Assembly: GCA_029777145.1 (NCBI GenBank)
Contig: JAKOSS010000020.1
Coordinates: forward strand, 1 to 7,169
Source of the DNA: Acidobacteriota bacterium
GTDB taxonomy: Bacteria > Acidobacteriota > Blastocatellia > Pyrinomonadales > Pyrinomonadaceae
Length of the DNA: 7,169 nucleotides
Reading direction: 5' to 3'
Shown: in pieces, positions 1 through 6,500 of the stretch
Layout of the letters: each line of letters starts with the position of its first letter
Position numbering within the stretch: the stretch's first letter is position 1
The notes under the pieces: generated by a model
What the model saw: only the letters and a program-made list of their open reading frames with translations
Databases searched by the model: none
What the model was told of the DNA's origin: nothing
Made by a program: the position numbers and the translations under genes

Positions 1-3000
1 CCTCCGAATCCGTTTTCGCCCTCGCCAGACTTACCGAAACCGGTGATTTCGATGCAACTTTCAACGGCGGAACTGTCATAACGGATTTTTTCCCGGGCAA
101 TTTTTCGAGTTCTTACATCACGGCGATCGCTATTCAAACGGACGGAAAGATCGTCGCCGGCGGCGATTCGAACGCGGTCGGGCCGAGCCCGGGCGGACCG
201 AATATCGCCCTCGCCCGCTACAATCCCAACGGCTCGCTCGACCCGACCTTTTCGGGTGATGGGCTAACAGTTCTCGACATCAGCGGTTCGACCGATAATG
301 TTTTGGGATTAGCGCTTCACGGCAACGGAAAAGTTGTCGTCACGGGAGATGCATTCTTAAATCCCAATTACGATGTGTTGGTCGTCCAGTTTAATTCGGA
401 CGGCTCGCTCGACACGACTTTCGGCAGTAACAACAACGGGGTTGTGACGACTCCGATCAGCGCCTCGGCCAATGATTACGGTTATGGGGTCGCCACTCAA
501 TCGGACGGCAAAGTGATCGTCGCGGGCAATCACTCCGAATTGGCCGGAAGATTTGTCGCCCGCTACAACGCCAACGGCTCGCTCGACACTTCGTTTGACG
601 GAGACGGGATAAACAGCACGATCTCACTCCGGCAAAACGAAGGCAGTCTCACGACCCGCGGATTTGCCTTACAAACAGACGGTAAAATCGTTATTGCCGG
701 CAATTCGAATTCCGATGTCGCACTGGCGCGCGTGAATACCGACGGTTCGTTTGACGGCAGTTTCGGCAACCGTGTTATTTCTTCATACAGTGACGTTTCC
801 GACCAAGCCGATTCGGTGGCCACCCAGGCGGACGGGAAAATCGTGATCGCGGGCTATGCGGGGAACGATGTCGGCACCACCCGCAATTTCGTCGTCCGGC
901 GCTTTACGGCCGATGGTTTGGTCGATCTTTCATTCGGCTCGAACGGAACTGGCGTCATCAATCGTTTGAGCAACGACGAAACGGCACGGTCAATGAAAAT
1001 TCAATCCGACAACGCGATCGTCGTCGCCGGTTCGAGCACCGGCGGCGGAGGCAATGCCTGCGCGGTCGGAAGATTCACGGCGGCGGGTGTGCCGGACGGT
1101 ACTTTCGGAACGACCGGAGGCGCGGCGGGAATCAGGATCGCTTCGATCGGAACCGGCGCGGCCTGTTCGGGCCTCGCAATTCAGCCGGACGGCAAGATCA
1201 TCGTTTCGGGAACCGCGGTGATGAGCGGCAACAACGATTTCGCGATTCTACGCTATAACTCAAACGGCGTGCTGGACACGACCTTCGACACGGACGGCAT
1301 CGTGACGACACCGGTCGGCGCAGGGTTTGACGAGAGTTTCGATGTCGCGGTTCTGCCGGACGGAAAAATTCTGGCGGTCGGAAAATCCGACGGATTTCTG
1401 TCGTTTGCAAAATACAACGCGAACGGTTCGCTCGATGCCTCCTTCGGAAACGGAGGAAAGGTCATTACCGCTCTGGCGGTTTCGGATGCGGACGGCAAAA
1501 TTTCGCTGGCCGTCAAATCGAACGGCAAGATCGTTGGCGGCGGCCCCGCGGGAGCGGCAGGAACGCATGACTTCGGCATCGTCAGGCTGAATCCGAACGG
1601 CTCGCCCGACGCGACTTTCGGAACCGGCGGGATCGTCACGACCGATTTCGGTGCGGACGACGTGATCTCGCGAATCGGCTTGCAGTCGAACGACCAGATC
1701 GTCGCCGTCGGTTCGACAAACCTCAGCGGAAAATACGACTTCGCCGCCGCCCGTTACAATTTCGACGGCACGCTCGATACGACGTTCGACCTGGCCAACG
1801 GCGCTCTCGATGAACCGACCGGCTTCAAACCGTCGATCGTTTCCGCATTCTCGAACGGAAAGATCGTCGACTGGTTGAACGGCGAACAAGCCAGGTCTCT
1901 TTCATTTGTCGGCGACGGCAAGGTCATAACCTCGATCGGCGCACTGAACGATCGCGCGCTGACGATGTTCGTGCAACCCGACGACAAGATCCTCGCCGCC
2001 GGATCGAGCGAAACCGCCGCCGGTCAAACGCATTTCGCGTTGACCCGTTATCGCGGGTCGCCGAACATCGGCTCTCCGGTGACCGTAACCGTTCAAACGA
2101 ATCAAACGGGCTTCTCGTTCTCAGTTGACGGAACGACGTATACCTCGGCGCAGACTTTCAAGTGGACAACCGGCTCGAATCACACGATATCAACGACTTC
2201 ACCACAGTCCGGCGGTGGCGGAACACCGTACGCCTGGACGAACTGGAGCGACGGCGGCCCGATATCGCATGTCGTCTCGCCCGCTTCCGATACGACCTAC
2301 ACCGCGAATTTCGGGATCCAGTGCAACTACGTCCTGAATCCGACCGGAACGAACGTCACGGCGACAGGCGGAAACGAGAGCTTCTCCGTAACCGCTCCCA
2401 CTGGCTGTAACTGGACGGCCGTCAGCAATTCTGTCTGGTTAACGACATCGAGTACAGGCAGCGGCAACGGCACGGTCGATCTTGCGGTTTCGGTTAACGC
2501 AGGCGAAGCTCGCACCGCGACCGTCACGGTCGGCGGACAAGAATTCACCGTCCAACAATCGGCGGCCGACGCCCCGACCGATCAACCGATTCTCTTCACC
2601 ACCGGCCGCGACGGAAACAACGAGATCTACCGGATGAACGAAGACGGCACAGATCAGCAACGCCTGACGGACACTCCGGAAAACGAAGGCGGCGGATTTT
2701 GGTCGCCCGACGGGACGAAGATCCTCTACCGAAAGACGATCAGCAGCTCTGAAACCCAAATATGGACAATGAATCCGGACGGAAGCGGTAAGACGATGAT
2801 CTCCGATGCCGGAGAACTCGAGCTTGCGATCAATTGGTCGCCGAACGGTCAGAAGATCCTCTTCTCAAAGCGACCCGCGGCGGGCGTTGAGGACCTCTGG
2901 TCGATGAACCCTGACGGTTCGAACAAGGTTCAGCTGACAAACGCGGGAACAGTCGACCATTTCCCGACGTGGTCACCCGATTCGTCCAAGATCGCGTTCG

Positions 3001-3155
3001 GACGATGCAATCCGCAGTTGGTCTGCGATGTCTTCACGATGAACGCGGACGGATCGAACCAGACGAACCTTACGTCTGCAAATCCGAATGACGATGATTT
3101 GCCGGTCTGGACGAACGACGGCAGCAAACTGATCTACGGATCCTCATCGGACTGA
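1..3155 (+). CDS. Giant modular secreted-type protein, 5' fragment (delta-60 repeats, InlB-like, BACON, partial PD40 propeller), ends at TGA
   Basis: This reading frame is already open at the left edge (first full codon at 3) and runs to the TGA at 3153-3155, so 1050 residues are visible and the true start, with any signal peptide, lies upstream. A TTG at 303 could be mistaken for a start, but the delta-60 repeat pattern continues unbroken upstream of it, so it is internal. Domains in order are about eleven delta-60 repeats (residues 1-687), a divergent InlB B-repeat-like domain (693-771), a BACON domain (774-853) and the first four and a half blades of a TolB/PD40-type propeller (861-1050). 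The known role of such modules is extracellular binding or scaffolding; no enzyme motif is seen and the ligand is unknown. The stop cuts blade 5, and the same frame stays open for the rest of the window, so this is probably the front part of one larger gene. Confidence is high for the coding frame and domains, low for any precise function. Confidence 0.93.
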   Translation, partial: SESVFALARLTETGDFDATFNGGTVITDFFPGNFSSSYITAIAIQTDGKIVAGGDSNAVGPSPGGPNIALARYNPNGSLDPTFSGDGLTVLDISGSTDNVLGLALHGNGKVVVTGDAFLNPNYDVLVVQFNSDGSLDTTFGSNNNGVVTTPISASANDYGYGVATQSDGKVIVAGNHSELAGRFVARYNANGSLDTSFDGDGINSTISLRQNEGSLTTRGFALQTDGKIVIAGNSNSDVALARVNTDGSFDGSFGNRVISSYSDVSDQADSVATQADGKIVIAGYAGNDVGTTRNFVVRRFTADGLVDLSFGSNGTGVINRLSNDETARSMKIQSDNAIVVAGSSTGGGGNACAVGRFTAAGVPDGTFGTTGGAAGIRIASIGTGAACSGLAIQPDGKIIVSGTAVMSGNNDFAILRYNSNGVLDTTFDTDGIVTTPVGAGFDESFDVAVLPDGKILAVGKSDGFLSFAKYNANGSLDASFGNGGKVITALAVSDADGKISLAVKSNGKIVGGGPAGAAGTHDFGIVRLNPNGSPDATFGTGGIVTTDFGADDVISRIGLQSNDQIVAVGSTNLSGKYDFAAARYNFDGTLDTTFDLANGALDEPTGFKPSIVSAFSNGKIVDWLNGEQARSLSFVGDGKVITSIGALNDRALTMFVQPDDKILAAGSSETAAGQTHFALTRYRGSPNIGSPVTVTVQTNQTGFSFSVDGTTYTSAQTFKWTTGSNHTISTTSPQSGGGGTPYAWTNWSDGGPISHVVSPASDTTYTANFGIQCNYVLNPTGTNVTATGGNESFSVTAPTGCNWTAVSNSVWLTTSSTGSGNGTVDLAVSVNAGEARTATVTVGGQEFTVQQSAADAPTDQPILFTTGRDGNNEIYRMNEDGTDQQRLTDTPENEGGGFWSPDGTKILYRKTISSSETQIWTMNPDGSGKTMISDAGELELAINWSPNGQKILFSKRPAAGVEDLWSMNPDGSNKVQLTNAGTVDHFPTWSPDSSKIAFGRCNPQLVCDVFTMNADGSNQTNLTSANPNDDDLPVWTNDGSKLIYGSSSD
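3..2063 (+). repeat. Delta-60 (DUF5122-type) repeat block 1, long subtype, at least 11 copies
   Basis: Tandem protein repeats follow the pattern QxDGKIVVAG, then FALARYN, NGSLDTTF, then GGIVTT. The Asp/Asn-Gly-Lys turns begin near 141, 324, 504, 678, 831, 1008, 1188, 1359, 1521, 1689 and 1980, usually 162-183 bases apart (about 54-61 residues); a further half-repeat precedes the first one at the left edge. Copies are degenerate: the 1008 copy has DNAI instead of DGKI, and the 1521 and 1689 copies have SNGK and SNDQ. The family is predicted to be beta-rich, probably propeller-like, and is found in large secreted bacterial proteins; the ligand is unknown. The last interval carries an extra segment, described in the entry at 1788-1907. 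The block starts outside the window. Confidence 0.92.
1788..1907 (+). other. Extra segment of about 40 codons inside a delta-60 repeat
   Basis: In the repeat whose GKI-equivalent turn is at 1689, the LDTTF motif (ending near 1790) should be followed at once by a GDGKVITS-type strand, as in its neighbours. Instead about 40 residues intervene (LANGALDEPTG to ARSLSF) before VGDGKVITSIG resumes near 1908. The spacing between consecutive QxDGKI-type turns here is 291 bases (1689 to 1980) instead of about 170. The segment contains its own SNGKIV at 1851-1868, so it may be a remnant of a collapsed repeat rather than foreign sequence. The exact boundaries are estimates. Confidence 0.55.
2079..2315 (+). 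other. Divergent InlB B-repeat-like / Ig-like domain (within CDS)
   Basis: Residues about 693-771 read VTVTVQTNQTGFSFSVDGTT, then YTSAQTFKWTTGSNHTIST, a short Gly-rich loop, YAWTNWSDGG and finally TTYTANFG. The order VDGTTY, a TW-containing strand, HTI, W-x-x-WSDGG and TYTANF is the hallmark of the divergent InlB B-repeat (bacterial repeat) family, often found as a linker or adhesion-type beta domain in large surface proteins. It sits directly between delta-60 block 1 and the first BACON domain. There are no cysteines and no catalytic residues. The family call is by remembered pattern, not by a profile search. Confidence 0.7.
2322..2561 (+). other. BACON domain 1 (within CDS)
   Basis: Residues 774-853 match the BACON pattern: a starting CNYVLNPT, a GGNESFSVTA strand, GCNWTAVSNSVWL, then SGNGTVDLAVSVN and a closing TVTVGGQEFTVQQ. 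BACON is an all-beta, Ig-like module of extracellular proteins, often next to carbohydrate-active or adhesive domains and thought to bind glycans or mucin or to act as a spacer. The two cysteines (residues 774 and 802) are 28 apart, exactly as in the second copy, and may form a disulfide. It separates the InlB-like domain from the propeller. Confidence 0.85.
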
Positions 3156-3542
3156 AGCAATTTCAATGTCGTTATCATGAACAGCGCGGACGGGACCAAT
3201 AAGACCCCATTGACGAATGTCGCGGCGCCGCTGGCATATGTGGGCAACAAGCTCTCGCCCGACGGAAGCAAGATCGGAACTGACTTCCTGTCGACCGCGA
3301 GCAGCAGTTCGCGTGAGGTCGCAGTGGTAAACGTCGACGGAAGCGGCGCGGTGAATCTGACCAACAATTCCGTGATCGACATCTTCCATAACTGGTCACC
3401 GAACGGCGAAAAGATCATTTTTGGAAGCCGCCGCGATACGGCAACTGCCTACGAGCTCTACACGATGAACGCCGACGGCAGCGACGTCGCCCGTTTGACG
3501 TTCAACACCGCAAATGATTCGGTAACCGACTGGTATCGCCCA
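2583..3542 (+). other. Seven-bladed TolB/PD40 (WD40-like) beta-propeller, interrupted in blade 5
   Basis: Seven copies of the (M)NxDG motif start at 2634, 2769, 2904, 3039, 3177, 3327 and 3465 (copy 6 is VNVDG), spaced 135, 135, 135, 138, 150 and 138 bases. They alternate with W-S-P-D/N-G-x-K-I strands (FWSPDGTKILY, NWSPNGQKILF, TWSPDSSKIAF, VWTNDGSKLIY, KLSPDGSKIG, NWSPNGEKIIF). This is the PD40 repeat of TolB-like propellers, and seven copies suit a closed ring. The module usually mediates protein or ligand binding and is not catalytic by itself. Cysteines 1002 and 1008 lie in one loop. The TGA at 3153 falls between the SSSD loop and the VVIMN strand of blade 5, so neither fragment could close the ring. 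Confidence 0.88.
3153..3155 (+). other. In-frame TGA nonsense codon interrupting propeller blade 5
   Basis: This is the only stop in 2389 codons of this frame. The flanking residues read SSSD-stop-SNFNVVIMN. Aspartate followed by glycine is the usual loop of these blades (blade 1 has RDGNNEIYRMN), and gac-gga-agc is a recurrent codon run in this gene, for example at 3336-3344. The simplest ancestor is therefore GGA (Gly), changed by one G-to-T transversion. Counting the stop as a residue gives 46 codons between the MN motifs of blades 4 and 5, against 45 for the preceding three intervals, so nothing else is missing. Either the gene is a young pseudogene in this strain, or the base is a sequencing or assembly error; the sequence alone cannot separate these. 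Confidence 0.9.
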
Positions 3543-6500
3543 CAGCAGCCGGGTTCGGCGTGGTGGAAAGGCGAGGGCAATGCTCTCGATTCGGACGGAA
3601 CGAATCATGGAACTCTGAACGGAAATACTAATTTCGTGCCGGGCCGCATCGGGCAGTCGTTCAGTTTCGACGGTACGGGTGATTCGGTGGAAGTTCCGAA
3701 TACTCCGCTTTTCAGCCGTTCGGCAAACGCGCCGTTGACGGTGACGCTTTGGGCATTCCGCGCCGACGGTCAGGACCGAGTCCACATCCTCGGCAAACGC
3801 GGCGCGTGCGACGGCAATCCGTTCAACTACCAGATGGGAATACACAGCGGAATCGGCCTCAACTTCTTTTTCGGAAGTTCGGCCGGATACGCCGCTACTT
3901 CGATCGATGTTGTTCCCGTCAATCAATGGACGATGCTGACGGCCACGTTCGACGGAACGACGATCCGACTCTACAAGGACGCTCGGCAAGTCGCATGGAG
4001 CACGACCACTTTGGGACCGGAAAATACGTCGTCGTTCAAATTCGGATCGAGCGGGACATGCGACGCAACCGGCGAGGGCTGGCGTGGCAAATTGGACGAG
4101 ATCCGATTCTTCGATCGCGCGCTGACTCTCTCCGAGATCGAGGCGATCTACGCGGAAGCGCCGGCATTGCCGCAGATCAGCGGCCACATCACGAAGAACG
4201 GGCAACCGCTGGCGGGCGTGACGGTCGCGCTGACGGGTGCCTCGACAGCGACGGCGATCACGGATGCGTCGGGTAGGTATTGGTTCCCCAATCTCAACGC
4301 GGGCGGAGATTACACGATCACTCCGACCCTCGCTGATCATGCGTTTACGCCGATCAGCTCCGCATTCACAAACATCTCGACGAATCAAACCGCGGATTTC
4401 ACGGCAGTCGAAGGCTGCATCTACAGCCTCTCACCAAGCTCTCAAACGATCCCGAACAGCGGCGGTAACGGTTCGTTCAGCGTGACGTCACAACCCGGCT
4501 GCACTTGGATCGCTCAAAGTTCCATCGGTTGGCTGACGACCGGATCGACCGGCAGCGGCAACGGAACCGTCAACTTCACAGGCGACGCCAACAGCGGCCC
4601 GCAACGGTCTGGAACGATTACAGTCGCCGGCCAGATCTTCACCGTGCAGCAGGAATCGGCGCCAGTTCCGTCTTCCGACATGGAACTCGATCCCCAGTTC
4701 GCGGCGCAGGTCGCCGACGCATTCGGTCCCGTGTTTGCAACGGCCGTCCAACCTGACGGCAAGATCCTCGTCGGCGGCGGCTTCACGCGCGTCTCGGGCG
4801 CTGTCCGAAACGGAATCGATCGACTGAATGCCGACGGTTCGCGCGACCTGACCTTCAATCCCGGCGGGACCGGTGCGCCGGGCCAGACCCGGATGATCAT
4901 TCCGCTTCCTGACGGAAAGATCCTCGCCGGCGGATCGTTTACTGCGTACAACGGCGTCGCAGTCAATGGACGGATTATCAGACTCAACAGCGACGGAAGC
5001 GTCGACTCGACATTCAATTCCGGTGGCAGCGGCGCCAACGGCCTTGTCTACGACGCGGTGATCCAATCCGATTCAAAGATCGTCATCGCCGGAACCTTCA
5101 CGCAGTACAACGGAACGGCGATGAACCGGGTCGCGCGCCTGAACGCCGACGGGACGCTCGATCAGACGTTCAACCCCGGAAGCGGTCCCGACTCGACGGT
5201 CGACGAGATCGAGATCTTGTCGAACGGCAAGTTCGTGATCGGGGGCTTCTTCGCAAACGTCGCCGGACAGCCACGCAAATCGATCGCGCGGCTGAATTCA
5301 GACGGTTCGCTCGATGCGACGTTTGACGTCGGATCCGGCGCCGACATCCCGGGAAACTCGGCCGGAGCCCGCGTCGAGGCACTGGCGGTTCAGGCTGACG
5401 GTAAAGTGATCGTCGGCGGGGCTTTCTCGCATTACAACGGAACGGCTGCATCCGGATTGATCCGGCTCAATGACAACGGAAGTCCGGATCCCACGTTTAT
5501 CCCGGGAACCGGCGGATACTTCCGTCAGTTGAAGGTTCTTCCGGATGGCCGTATCTATCTCGGCGGCGGCGGCGGCGGAGCACCGGCCATTCAGCGGCTC
5601 CTTGCCAACGGGACGCTCGACGCGAGCTATCAACCGCAGGAAGTGAACGATGTCTGCAACGATTTCTCCGTGCAATCGGACGGACGACTGATCGTCGGCG
5701 GATCGTTCTACTCGGTCGGCGGCACATTCAATCACCACTACATCTACCGGAGCAATTCCGACGGCACGGTCGACGGCGGATTCAATGCCGAGATCGGAAC
5801 TCGAGGTGTGGTCAATTCGATCAGGCGGCAGCCGGACAACAAGATCGTGGTGTCGGGAAATTTCTACACCGCGAACGGCACGCTGCGAACGAATGTCGCC
5901 AGATTCAACGATGACGGAACACTGGATACGGCGTTTGATCCGGCAATAACTTCGGCGTTCCAGTCGGTAAACGATACCGATCTCCAAAGCGACGGCAAGA
6001 TCATCATCGCCGGATCGATCACGACCATCCGAGTCGGCCCGAACGTCTTTCCGGTCAACGCGATCGCGCGGTTGAACACTGACGGAACCTACGACCCGGG
6101 TTTTAACAGCACAACTCCGTCCGGATCGATCACCGCGGTCCGGGTAGTTGCCGGAGATAAGACGGTTGCGGCCGGTACGTTGACCGTTGCCGGTCAGACA
6201 CGACGGCTCGTTCGGTTCAACAACGACGGCAGTCTCGACGCGTCATTCGTAAACGGTGACTCGAACGGAAGCATGCTCGACGTCGAAATTCTGCCGGACG
6301 GCAAAATGCTCGCGGCCGGCACTTTCAATCAATACAACGGCAATGCCCGGTTCGGCTTGGTGCGGCTGAATTCGGACGGTTCGGTCGATACGGGTTTCAA
6401 CACCGGTTCCGGTCCGAACGCGTTTGTCCGCGATGTGTCGGTTCTGTCCAACGGAAAGATCATCGCCATCGGCGGATTCACGAGTTACAACGGAATTGCC

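Noticed and set aside
303..305. TTG as the start of the first gene
   Set aside because: The same delta-60 repeat pattern is read in the same frame from base 3 to 302, and no ribosome-binding site precedes 303; the start is outside the window.
1260..1889. Antisense open frame of 209 codons with repeat-like motifs (VRxQxD)
   Set aside because: The motifs are the back-translation of NGSLDTTF and DGKI codons of delta-60 block 1, so it is a shadow.
3153..3155. TGA read as glycine, tryptophan or selenocysteine through a variant code or recoding
   Set aside because: A reassigned TGA would be expected many times in 2389 codons, yet there is one; Gly uses GGC/GGA and Trp uses TGG throughout. The position is a plain loop residue and no obvious SECIS-like hairpin follows.
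3396..4388. Long antisense open frame of 330 codons
   Set aside because: It lies opposite the clear LamG and carboxypeptidase-regulatory-like domains, is Arg-rich and low in recognisable motifs, and arises from the GC-rich, repetitive codon pattern of the + strand gene.
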